Source: Thermodesulfovibrionales bacterium (GTDB taxonomy: Bacteria > Nitrospirota > Thermodesulfovibrionia > Thermodesulfovibrionales > SM23-35). From it: a stretch of DNA of 10,502 bases. The notes under the pieces were generated by a model. That model did no database searches, was not told the origin of the DNA, and saw nothing but the letters and a program-made list of their open reading frames with translations. Shown piece by piece: positions 1 through 6,921 of the stretch (position 1 is the first letter of the stretch; every line of letters starts with the position of its first letter). A program made the translations under genes and the position numbers. The stretch is taken from positions 1-10,502 of the forward strand of contig JALHSV010000379.1 in assembly GCA_022865525.1 (NCBI GenBank), written 5' to 3'.

Positions 1-459
1 GCCGCTGACGGTAATGATCTTGCCATGGGCTTTGTGGAATGCGACCAGCGCTTTGATATTAATGTCCGCCACACCGTCGCCGTAGGTCAGCATGTTGATA
101 TCGGAATCGAGGTATTTTTCAACGCGCTTGATGCGGCCGCCCTTCAAGGTGTCCAGCCCGGTATCGGCAAGAGTCACCTGCCAATCTTCGTAAGGGCAGT
201 TTTCGAAGCGCAGTTCCCCGGATTTCAGGTTCACGGTAAAGTCGCTGTTGAAATGGTTGAACTTGTAGAAATAATCCTTGATGACCTGGCCTTTGTAGCC
301 CAGGCAGATGACGAATTCCCTGAAGCCGTAATGGGAATAGATCTTCATGATGTGCCAGAGGATCGGTTTGCCGCCGATCTCGATCATGGGCTTGGGCATC
401 AGGTCGGAAAGCGATCCCAATCTTGTCCCCAAGCCGCCAGCCAAGATTATAATTTTCAT
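1..459 (-). CDS. rfbF: Glucose-1-phosphate cytidylyltransferase, N-terminal part (cut by window edge)
   Basis: This enzyme joins CTP and glucose 1-phosphate to make CDP-glucose, the first step towards CDP-linked 3,6-dideoxyhexoses and related sugars, in the cytoplasm. The 153 visible codons (family length is about 255-260) begin with the nucleotidyltransferase signature LAGGLGTR (residues 6-13). Next come MPKPMIEIGGKP (21-32), the family-typical stretch LWHIMKIYSHYG (34-45), VTLADTG (95-101) and TYGDGVAD (125-132), where D128 is the likely metal ligand. These match my memory of RfbF closely, and better than RmlA or GalU. The frame is open to position 1, so the gene continues outside the window. 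The ATG at 459 overlaps the TGA of the wzy gene (ATGA), and a GAGGG ribosome site lies inside the last wzy codons. Its GC content is far above that of wzy (38 G/C in 121-180). Genes such as rfbG or other CDP-sugar enzymes are expected next but are not seen. Confidence 0.93.
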   Translation of the reverse strand, partial: MKIIILAGGLGTRLGSLSDLMPKPMIEIGGKPILWHIMKIYSHYGFREFVICLGYKGQVIKDYFYKFNHFNSDFTVNLKSGELRFENCPYEDWQVTLADTGLDTLKGGRIKRVEKYLDSDINMLTYGDGVADINIKALVAFHKAHGKIITVSG

Positions 460-1955
460 CTTTCCCTCAATTCAAAGAGATTTTTCAAATTTTGTTTTTC
501 TTTTACTGAAGATATAACGATTGATTCTAAAGTGAGCATAAAGAATACAACAAAATAGATCGATTTTTGATTAATTGTATACCCAAAAATTTGAGCACTG
601 GTAAAATGTTGAACTAATAGACATAAAAAAGCAATTAACATTACATTTAATTTTTTATTTTCATCTTTACTGAAAAAAACAGCTTTTTTTGCTTTTTGTA
701 TGATTGTTAAAGCTCTAATCCAAAAAAAAGTAAATAGGAAAAAACCGATAATTCCGCAATTGGCAACTAAATTAAAGTTGCCAACATGAAAATCCCCATT
801 AATTGATCCAGTCAATTCGTCGATACTCTGAAATTCTTTTCCAAATCCCAATCCGATTATAGGGCTTTTTTTTATCGCTTTCATAATTCTTGGGAATCGA
901 GTGGTGATTCTGTATACACCCGATCCCTTAACTTCAAAGCCAGAATATTGTCCTTTGCTTATTTTTTGAAGAGTATTGAACCTATCAATCGAATATTGCG
1001 CTGCATCCTTGACTTCCGGGATGAAAAAAGTGACTCCTATCAGCAATATTAATAATAAAGCCCCCTGACTAACTATATATTTAATTTGTTTAACTACGAA
1101 TATATTATAGAGAAAATAAAATATAATCATAATAGTAATTAGGGCTCTTGTTGCAGACAAGAAGAAAATAATAAAACACATATTTTGGACCAAGTATAAA
1201 TATTTTTTGTTGTATTGATATTTTTTATCAATTAAAAAAACTGAGAAATTAAATAAAACAATAAAAATCAATCCAGAACTTATTAATGATGGTCGAAAAT
1301 ATTTTATTGCAGAAGAACCAACAAAAAAAGCTATAAGAAAATTGCCTGTAAGTATCGTATATATTTGCGTCAGGAAAATAAAAAAAACAATAGGTGAAAG
1401 CAAATATCCGATTTTTAAATAATTTTCATGGTTTTTTATTAAAGCCGGGAAAGAATAAAAAAGTGAATAAATAATAAAAAGTCGCAAATAATCAATTGCT
1501 GTTTCTAAATTGAGACCAATTGTAAAAGAATATAAATATAGGATAGCCAAATAAGCAAGTAAGAATATAAATTGGTTTTTAAATAAAATTCTAGGCTTTT
1601 CACCTTTCATCAATGCTTTAATAAAGATCATTATTACAAATAAATCAAAAAATGTAAATCCGATCCCTCTAAATAAAATGAAAGAAGGTATTGAACCCGA
1701 AGTGTTTTCCATCCCTCTAAGAGCGCCTCCAAACAATGCTCCAGGGCCATTAATTAAAATAAAAATAAAAGCGAACCAAAAATAATTACAATTTGATTTC
1801 CAAATTAAAACAAGTAAAACCAGAAAGAATAATCGATTAAAAATAGCTGGAAGAAAATATACAGAAAAAACAGTTAAAACAAATAAACCATAGAATCTTA
1901 TAAAAGTGTTTTTATCAACAATGCTTCTTTTAATCTTCGTACTTGTTTGAATCAT
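456..1955 (-). CDS. wzy: Wzy-like O-antigen/capsule polymerase (Wzy_C/O-antigen ligase fold)
   Basis: This is a 499-residue, very hydrophobic inner-membrane protein with roughly ten or more membrane segments by eye. In Wzx/Wzy pathways such proteins join undecaprenyl-linked repeat units on the outer face of the membrane. The best evidence is the C-terminal half, which has the layout of the Wzy_C/WaaL family: a short S-A-T-R motif at 267-270 ending a membrane segment, then a large external loop with GSGVYR (345-350), PRIMKAIKKSPIIGLGFG (355-372) and H390 followed by the next membrane segment. The arginines and the histidine in that loop match the positions important in this family. Polymerases diverge greatly, so WaaL-type ligase activity cannot be excluded, but the setting with Wzx favours polymerase. 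The ATG at 1955 has no clear Shine-Dalgarno sequence. The gene is extremely AT-rich (8 G/C in 1081-1140), and its TGA overlaps the rfbF start. Confidence 0.8.
   Translation of the reverse strand: MIQTSTKIKRSIVDKNTFIRFYGLFVLTVFSVYFLPAIFNRLFFLVLLVLIWKSNCNYFWFAFIFILINGPGALFGGALRGMENTSGSIPSFILFRGIGFTFFDLFVIMIFIKALMKGEKPRILFKNQFIFLLAYLAILYLYSFTIGLNLETAIDYLRLFIIYSLFYSFPALIKNHENYLKIGYLLSPIVFFIFLTQIYTILTGNFLIAFFVGSSAIKYFRPSLISSGLIFIVLFNFSVFLIDKKYQYNKKYLYLVQNMCFIIFFLSATRALITIMIIFYFLYNIFVVKQIKYIVSQGALLLILLIGVTFFIPEVKDAAQYSIDRFNTLQKISKGQYSGFEVKGSGVYRITTRFPRIMKAIKKSPIIGLGFGKEFQSIDELTGSINGDFHVGNFNLVANCGIIGFFLFTFFWIRALTIIQKAKKAVFFSKDENKKLNVMLIAFLCLLVQHFTSAQIFGYTINQKSIYFVVFFMLTLESIVISSVKEKQNLKNLFELRER
464..468 (-). 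promoter_or_regulatory. Ribosome binding site of rfbF, embedded in the end of wzy
   Basis: On the minus strand the sequence reads GAGGG, then AAAG, then ATG. This is a strong Shine-Dalgarno core with a short spacer of 4 bases. It lies within the last codons of the wzy gene, whose TGA overlaps the rfbF ATG. The arrangement predicts translational coupling of the two genes. Confidence 0.6.
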
Positions 1956-2047
1956 TCTAGCAAAATCTATATTTCGTTTTTTTCAAAATAGTCATTTTAA
2001 TTTATCTTAATCTCATTTATAATAAACAATATTTCCCTGCTACTAGT
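1956..2047 (-). other. Intergenic gap between the AftB-like gene and wzy
   Basis: This 92-base, very AT-rich gap is the longest non-coding stretch in the window. On the minus strand it holds a TTGTTT hexamer and, 17 bases later, GATAAA, which is only a weak match to a sigma-70 promoter and expected by chance in such AT-rich DNA. I see no hairpin with a T tract and no clear ribosome binding site for wzy. Confidence 0.4.
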
Positions 2048-3649
2048 CTAATTTGCATAATTTTCACATATTTCGCCGCCACCCCACCAGGAGTATTTAG
2101 TGGCTCTTATTCTTTTGATTATTTCCTTGCTTTCCGGAAGATCAGATCGGATATAATAGTAATGTGTATGTTGTGGAGATACGCCAAACACCGCCGCAAG
2201 TATGAATTTGTTGCACTCAGCATATTTCTTCATTATCATTACCTGACGAAACCATTTTCCTCGACGGCCTGGTGCATTGCTTAAGTCGGGCGATGGAGGA
2301 TGTTTCGGAGTGAATTGCTCATGCCAAATAATTACATCTGGTTTCTGTTCATTAAGATATTTATAAGTCAGCTCACCATTGTGAGCGATCCATTGATCAT
2401 TTAATCCCCAAGTATCCAACGCTCGCCACTTTGAATATAAAGGGATTAGTCCAGCCTCGGTTGTTGCCAGTGTATATTTTTCATTAGCATAGTCCCTTAA
2501 AATCATCCCAACATCATAACGTCCATCCTTACCATAGGTAATTGATATCGATCTTAAAACATAAGGTTTTAAAATAAATAGAAACAAAAATACCGTAGTC
2601 AGAATTATGGCAACCCTTAACTTTACGGGATACATTTTGAAGTTAAGCAAACCAATTTCTTCTCCAATTGATTTTACTAACGGAAACCATGATAAAGCAC
2701 AAAGAATCAATACTGGATATTGAAAACGAGCTCCAAAGTTCATTTCATCGGAAATAAGTATCCACATACCAATAGTTCCCATTATCACAATAGAAAACGC
2801 AATACATATTTTTAATGAACGCTTATTGCGAATTGATAAAATAAAAGCCGGAATAAATGGATAAGCATAATAATAGCTGTTTTTTAACGATGACCAAAAA
2901 CTCATAAAATAAAGTAAGCCACTTCCTTTTTTGTAAAAAGGATTAGGCAGTGGATAACTAAAATAATTCCACCGCCAAATAAAATAAATCCCACCTAAAA
3001 AAAAGAACAGGCTCCCAAATAGAGCTAAAAATTTTAAAGAAGTTTTTGGAGGAATTGATATTCCGATTGCAATTGTAATAAAAATAACAATTAGAACTCC
3101 TTCTGGTCTGATGAGGCTGACAAATAGCGATGCCAATAGTAAATAGATTAAAGTAGATATTGAATGCTTGCCAGTTAATATTATATGTTGGGCTATTAAC
3201 CAAACTGCAGCTATAGCCAGAACAAATAAAGGTGTACCGAAATAGGCAGCTGCAAAAAAAAGACCAGGGCCTACAGCAAGATATATCGAAGTCAATAAAG
3301 CAGGTCCAATCCCCGAGCCTTGAATTTTTCGCATCCCCACATACACCAATAGAACTATCAAGAAATGTGAAATAATCGTAATCATCCTTACGCTATTTTC
3401 AAGAGAAAAGCCAAATCGATTAATGAATGCGACAAGCAGCATAAATAGAAAATCAGTTGCACCGTCAACTGGCTTTTCTCCAACATTCCAAACAATTCCT
3501 TTTCCTTGAGCAACATGTTCTGAGTATCGCATTAAGATTGCGGCATCTTCAAAAGGCGGGATATTAAAATTTACAACAAATAATGCAAATAAAGTCGTTA
3601 AAATTATAAGAAAAGTAATTGGGAGTATCTCAAATTTATTATTTTTCAT
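2048..3649 (-). CDS. AftB-like GT-C membrane glycosyltransferase
   Basis: This is a 533-residue membrane protein with about ten hydrophobic segments up to residue ~365, then a soluble C-terminal region of about 165 residues. After the first membrane segment comes PPFEDAAILMRYSEHVAQG (31-49), then GIVWNVGEKPVDGATDFL (51-68). This layout (acidic pair, F/RY, G-G-VWN-GE, V-G-T-FL) is what I know from the mycobacterial arabinosyltransferase AftB and related GT-C enzymes. E34-D35 would be the catalytic acidic site facing the outside. The C-terminal part contains TTEAGLIPLYS and ALDTWGLND, also typical of these proteins. Such enzymes use polyprenyl-phosphate sugars as donors, so this one probably adds a side sugar on the periplasmic side. 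Donor and acceptor are unknown. It is AT-rich like wzy and unlike its other neighbours. The ATG at 3649 has no evident Shine-Dalgarno sequence. Gaps are 40 bases upstream and 92 downstream. Confidence 0.75.
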   Translation of the reverse strand: MKNNKFEILPITFLIILTTLFALFVVNFNIPPFEDAAILMRYSEHVAQGKGIVWNVGEKPVDGATDFLFMLLVAFINRFGFSLENSVRMITIISHFLIVLLVYVGMRKIQGSGIGPALLTSIYLAVGPGLFFAAAYFGTPLFVLAIAAVWLIAQHIILTGKHSISTLIYLLLASLFVSLIRPEGVLIVIFITIAIGISIPPKTSLKFLALFGSLFFFLGGIYFIWRWNYFSYPLPNPFYKKGSGLLYFMSFWSSLKNSYYYAYPFIPAFILSIRNKRSLKICIAFSIVIMGTIGMWILISDEMNFGARFQYPVLILCALSWFPLVKSIGEEIGLLNFKMYPVKLRVAIILTTVFLFLFILKPYVLRSISITYGKDGRYDVGMILRDYANEKYTLATTEAGLIPLYSKWRALDTWGLNDQWIAHNGELTYKYLNEQKPDVIIWHEQFTPKHPPSPDLSNAPGRRGKWFRQVMIMKKYAECNKFILAAVFGVSPQHTHYYYIRSDLPESKEIIKRIRATKYSWWGGGEICENYAN

Positions 3650-3671
3650 TGAATGAATGGAGCAGTGTTAG

Positions 3672-3695
3672 TTTTAACTGATGAAATAGTTAAAA
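3672..3695. repeat. Perfect 8-bp inverted repeat across the end of the GT-C gene
   Basis: TTTTAACT (3672-3679) and AGTTAAAA (3688-3695) are exact reverse complements separated by 8 bases. The repeat covers the TAA stop (3690-3692) of the upstream gene and lies in the 40-base gap before the AftB-like gene. The stem is AT-rich and weak, and no T tract follows it on the minus strand, so it is not a convincing terminator. It sits on the composition boundary. It could be chance, a weak RNA hairpin or an operator. Confidence 0.35.
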
Positions 3696-5102
3696 TTGAT
3701 TCACGGCTTTGATATAGCGTTCTTTATGTATGACCAATACATTATAAGCCTGGTAGCCCCAATGGGCGAAAACAATTGCTAAAATGAGAATCAGCAGAAT
3801 ATATCTTCCGTGCGCGATCGGTTTTTGGGAAGACCGGTCAATAAACCTGCTGAAATAAAATGCGGCAACAGGCAATATCCCGGCCAGTATAACAACATGG
3901 CGATAGCGTTCCTGGTAGTGACCATAGAGACAAGTGGCTGCTAGCAAATAAAACAGTACCAAAATCATGAAAAAAAGTTTCGCATTTTTAAAATCCGCAA
4001 CATTGAAAAACAAAACAAGCAAAATTACAAAGATCAACAGTATGAATAAGTAGGGAACTTGAATAATAACTGCACTCAGGTACCATTTCAGGGGGAGTTT
4101 TCCGGTTGTCAGCAATTCAAGGCTATCACGTATCGGCACGATACCGAAAGTATAGGCAACTTTTCTTACCTGGAGCCATAACCACTTGTGCGGCGTCCTG
4201 GAAATAAATTTCTTTATTTCTTTGCTTTGAAATTCGTTGCGGACTTGAACCGTAACCACATCGTAATGGTGTTCGTTCATGAATTCCGCAAGTTTTTTCT
4301 TATAGCGAATTTCGTTTTCCTTGTAAATGAATGCTCCCTCTCCGCCGTTGCCGCCATATAGAGTGTGGCCATAAAATTTAAAATCATTGACAGACACTAT
4401 GTTTTTATTCTTATAGTTGCCCTGGGGCAGCATGGAAAACAAGATCATGGTGATCATTCCCGCCGCCGCCAACCTGGCGAATAACCTGTACTCTTTCCTC
4501 AAAACAAAATAAAGCGACATGCCGATCAGTAGCCACGCGAAATAGCCCAGCGTCCCGCGAAACAAAAGCGATAAATATATTATTACAGGGACAAGTAATA
4601 TTGATGCTGATCTCATGAATTTTTTATCGTCGATCATCATCAGGACAAGGTAAACAACAAGCAGCACGAAGAATATCTCGCATATTTGATAGTAAAACAC
4701 CGGCGTCAGCAAGTGGTAATCCATGAATATGGTCGCCAGCAGGACCGCGAAAAGCGCGGACGATCTTTCATCAGTAAGCCGCAGACATATGCAATAGAGG
4801 ACATAAAGGGATAAGGTTCCCAACAACGCCTGGAACCAGAAGAATGAGTCGATCGTTCCGGTCAGTGATTTTAAATAATATCCAATGTAGGCCAGTACGG
4901 ACCGATACCCGCCTTCAAAAAGCGCCGGATGCGCCCCTTGTTCGATGGCCCGCAGGAAATTATAATTCGACTTGGCCTCGGATACATAAAATGAATTGGT
5001 ATTGTAAAGAAGGAGCAGCTTGAAGATCAAGTTGAATCCCAATAAAAGGAACAGGACCAGTTTGTACCTCTGTTCTTTTTTGCCGAGATAATTAATTCCC
5101 AC
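3690..5102 (-). CDS. Probable GT-C (PMT/ArnT-like) membrane glycosyltransferase
   Basis: From the GTG at 5102 this is a 470-residue membrane protein with about ten hydrophobic segments. The first spans residues ~14-33, followed by an external loop with NSFYVSEAKSNYNFLRAI (36-53). An acidic residue near the start of this loop (here E42), then an aromatic residue and an alanine, is how GT-C enzymes of the PMT/ArnT type begin. A non-membrane stretch with a charged FMNEHHYDVV segment follows in the C-terminal half. The role would be transfer of a sugar from a polyprenyl-phosphate donor on the outer side of the membrane. Family membership rests on general layout, not a strong signature, so it could be another many-span polysaccharide protein. 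The open frame extends to an ATG at 5225, but those 41 residues lie over wecE and look like read-through (Cys/Ser/Arg-rich). The GTG has GGAG six bases upstream and overlaps the wecE stop by 11 bases. Confidence 0.65.
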   Translation of the reverse strand: MGINYLGKKEQRYKLVLFLLLGFNLIFKLLLLYNTNSFYVSEAKSNYNFLRAIEQGAHPALFEGGYRSVLAYIGYYLKSLTGTIDSFFWFQALLGTLSLYVLYCICLRLTDERSSALFAVLLATIFMDYHLLTPVFYYQICEIFFVLLVVYLVLMMIDDKKFMRSASILLVPVIIYLSLLFRGTLGYFAWLLIGMSLYFVLRKEYRLFARLAAAGMITMILFSMLPQGNYKNKNIVSVNDFKFYGHTLYGGNGGEGAFIYKENEIRYKKKLAEFMNEHHYDVVTVQVRNEFQSKEIKKFISRTPHKWLWLQVRKVAYTFGIVPIRDSLELLTTGKLPLKWYLSAVIIQVPYLFILLIFVILLVLFFNVADFKNAKLFFMILVLFYLLAATCLYGHYQERYRHVVILAGILPVAAFYFSRFIDRSSQKPIAHGRYILLILILAIVFAHWGYQAYNVLVIHKERYIKAVNQF

Positions 5103-6240
5103 GGAAAACTCCGTCAACAATTTGGCAGATGAGCTGGATGGCGTTCTCCGGCAGCTCAAAATAGAACGGCAATCGCACCAGGCAATCCGAATATCTGTCC
5201 GATTCAGGCAACTCCCTGCCAGCATGCTTGGCGCGATAATAAGGACTTTTATGCAGGCTCAAGTAATGAAAAACAGCGAGGATATTTTTATCTTTTAATT
5301 CCCCGATCAGCTTTGTACGCTGTTCGAGGCTTTTGCAGACCAGATAAAACAAATGGAAGCTATTGCTTGCATAATCAGGGATGAAAGGCAGCTGCATATC
5401 AGCATGATCCGCCAAATTATTAAATTTATGCCAATAGCTGGTCCAAATTTCCTTTCTTTTCTTCTGAATGCTATCCAGATTTTCAAATTGCGCCCACAAA
5501 AAGGCGGCAATTATTTCCGAAGGCAAAAAAGATGAACCGATATCTACCCAATTGTATTGGCCCACTTCGCCTCGGAAAAACTCGGCGCGGTTGGTGCCCT
5601 TTTCCCAGATGATCTCCGCCCTTTTTATAAAACGATCGTCATTGATGACCAGCATGCCGCCTTCACCACATTGAATGTTTTTGGTTTCGTGAAAGGAAAA
5701 TGCGGCCAAATGGCCAATGCTGCCGATGGGTCCTTTGATGCCATCTTTGCCGGTATAATAACTATCTATTGCCTGAGCGGCATCCTCAACAACAAAAAGA
5801 TCATGCCTGGATGCAATATCCATGATTTTATCCATATCGCAAGCCACACCCGCATAATGAACAGGAACGATCACCTTAGTCCTTGGAGTGATCAATTCTT
5901 CAATCTTGTCTTCATCGATTCCTGGATGATCTGGGCGGCTATCAACAAACACAATTTTTGCGCCCCTCAATACAAAAGCATTTGCCGTAGATACAAAAGT
6001 ATAGCTGGGCATGATCACTTCGTCGCCAGGTTCAATATTCAATAGAATGGCCGCCATTTCCAGGGCATCCGTACAAGACGTTGTTAGCAGGCATTTTTTA
6101 AAACCATATCTTGCTTCGAAGAATTCATGGCATTTTTTCGTGAACATGCCATTACCTGAAATTTTGCCGGACTGCACCGCTTGCTCAATGTATGCTGTTT
6201 CTTTTCCGGTCAAGTACGGTTTGTTAAATGGGATTTTCAT
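5092..6240 (-). CDS. wecE: dTDP-4-keto-6-deoxyglucose aminotransferase (WecE/RffA type)
   Basis: This PLP-dependent enzyme of the DegT/DnrJ/EryC1 family moves an amino group from glutamate to C4 of dTDP-4-keto-6-deoxy-D-glucose, giving dTDP-4-amino-4,6-dideoxy-D-galactose (dTDP-Fuc4N). The 382 residues agree with E. coli WecE (376) nearly from end to end as I recall it. Matching stretches include SGKISGNG (24-31), PGDEVIMPSYTFVSTANAF (71-89), VIVPVHYAGVACDMD (123-137), VVEDAAQ (150-156, PLP contacts), SFHETKN (182-188, with K187 as the PLP lysine) and EKGTNRAEFFRGEV, then DIGSS. These features separate WecE from the 3-keto aminotransferases FdtB/QdtB. Its substrate needs RmlA and RmlB, which are not in the window. 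The ATG at 6240 lies 18 bases after the stop of the acyltransferase gene, with a poor ribosome site. The 3' end overlaps the next gene by 11 bases. Confidence 0.93.
   Translation of the reverse strand: MKIPFNKPYLTGKETAYIEQAVQSGKISGNGMFTKKCHEFFEARYGFKKCLLTTSCTDALEMAAILLNIEPGDEVIMPSYTFVSTANAFVLRGAKIVFVDSRPDHPGIDEDKIEELITPRTKVIVPVHYAGVACDMDKIMDIASRHDLFVVEDAAQAIDSYYTGKDGIKGPIGSIGHLAAFSFHETKNIQCGEGGMLVINDDRFIKRAEIIWEKGTNRAEFFRGEVGQYNWVDIGSSFLPSEIIAAFLWAQFENLDSIQKKRKEIWTSYWHKFNNLADHADMQLPFIPDYASNSFHLFYLVCKSLEQRTKLIGELKDKNILAVFHYLSLHKSPYYRAKHAGRELPESDRYSDCLVRLPFYFELPENAIQLICQIVDGVFRGN
5109..5112 (-). promoter_or_regulatory. Ribosome binding site that decides the GTG start at 5102
   Basis: The minus strand reads GGAG, six bases (TTTTCC), then GTG. 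This spacing is close to ideal, and it lies inside the last wecE codons. It supports the GTG start and translational coupling, against the longer ATG version starting at 5225. Confidence 0.6.
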
Positions 6241-6258
6241 TTTTCATTGCCGGTTCAG

Positions 6259-6921
6259 TCATTTTTTCTTGATCACCCGGGCCGGATTGCCGGCGACGAC
6301 AGCGCGATCATCGACATGATCGAGCACCACAGCTCCCATGCCCACGATGGCATATCGACCGATGCGGATATCCTCCCGGATGGCGGAGTTGAGCCCGAGC
6401 TGGGCGCCCTCTCCTACACTGACTCTGGCCCCGACAATGGCATGGGCGGTCAGGGTGACAAAATCGCCGACCACCGCTTCATGGGCGATATAGCTATGCG
6501 GATAGGCGTGGACGAAGTTTCCGATCTCGACCCTGACCGAGGTGGTTGCCAGGGGCGAGATCAGGACGCCATGGCCCAGTTTGGTCGAGGGATCCAGGCA
6601 GGCCCGGGGATGAACCGCCGAAGCGAGCGCCTCCAGAGGTATGCCGAGCTTCTTGAATTTCGCGACCCGCGCGAACTTATCCTTGCTGGTGCAGTGCAGG
6701 GTATAGTGAATGAAATAGTCCTTGCGAACAAAATCCGCGATTTGATCCGTGCCGCCCAGGACCGGATATTTTCCAAGGACCTCGCCCGGTTGCTTGATAT
6801 CACTGAGAAAACCTGCAATCTCCCATTCGTTCGTGACTCCGTTCACCGCTTCAAAGACCGAGGCGGCCATTTCCCCACTGCCCTTGCCGCCGACGATCAC
6901 AACTCTCTTCTTGTTGTTCAT
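6259..6921 (-). CDS. NeuD/PglD-family sugar O/N-acyltransferase
   Basis: This 220-residue protein has the two-part build of PglD and NeuD. A small Rossmann-like N-terminal domain begins RVVIVGGKGSGEMAA (6-20), the sugar-nucleotide site. A left-handed beta-helix of hexapeptide repeats follows (about 104-200), ending with AGNPARVIKK, the usual acetyl-CoA-side tail. S-Y-I-A-H-E (143-148) matches the PglD active-site loop, with H147 as catalytic base and E148 beside it. PglD N-acetylates a UDP-4-amino sugar. Next to wecE, the likely substrate here is dTDP-Fuc4N, a job done in enterobacteria by the unrelated GNAT enzyme WecD. O-acetylation of another sugar is the alternative. Its ATG overlaps the stop of the adenylase gene (ATGA), which ties the two products together. 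The gene is GC-rich (38 of 60 in 6421-6480). Confidence 0.87.
   Translation of the reverse strand: MNNKKRVVIVGGKGSGEMAASVFEAVNGVTNEWEIAGFLSDIKQPGEVLGKYPVLGGTDQIADFVRKDYFIHYTLHCTSKDKFARVAKFKKLGIPLEALASAVHPRACLDPSTKLGHGVLISPLATTSVRVEIGNFVHAYPHSYIAHEAVVGDFVTLTAHAIVGARVSVGEGAQLGLNSAIREDIRIGRYAIVGMGAVVLDHVDDRAVVAGNPARVIKKK

Larger units (their letters stand above)
456..3649. other. AT-rich segment (AftB-like gene plus wzy), probable transferred block
   Basis: The two genes in this block differ sharply in composition from both sides. Counted by hand, 1081-1140 has 8 G/C of 60 and 1141-1200 has 19 of 60. By contrast 121-180 (rfbF) and 6421-6480 (neuD-like gene) each have 38 of 60. Both genes in the block also lack a visible Shine-Dalgarno sequence, while rfbF, the GT-C gene at 3690-5102 and the capK-like gene have one. 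I found no insertion sequence or direct repeat at the borders, so transfer is inferred from composition only. Confidence 0.6.

Noticed and set aside
25..558. 177-codon open frame on the plus strand
   Set aside because: It lies opposite rfbF and the wzy end. RfbF motifs are clear on the minus strand, and the plus frame changes composition abruptly when it enters wzy.
1956..2047. Promoter for wzy (TTGTTT, 17 bases, GATAAA)
   Set aside because: The -35 box matches only 3 of 6 and the -10 box 4 of 6 consensus bases, in DNA so AT-rich that such matches are expected by chance.
2958..3203. 81-codon minus-strand frame inside the AftB-like gene
   Set aside because: It is an alternative frame of a real membrane-protein gene, without a family signature or ribosome site.
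5353..6319. Several plus-strand open frames opposite wecE
   Set aside because: They are shadows of wecE, which matches its family nearly from end to end on the minus strand.
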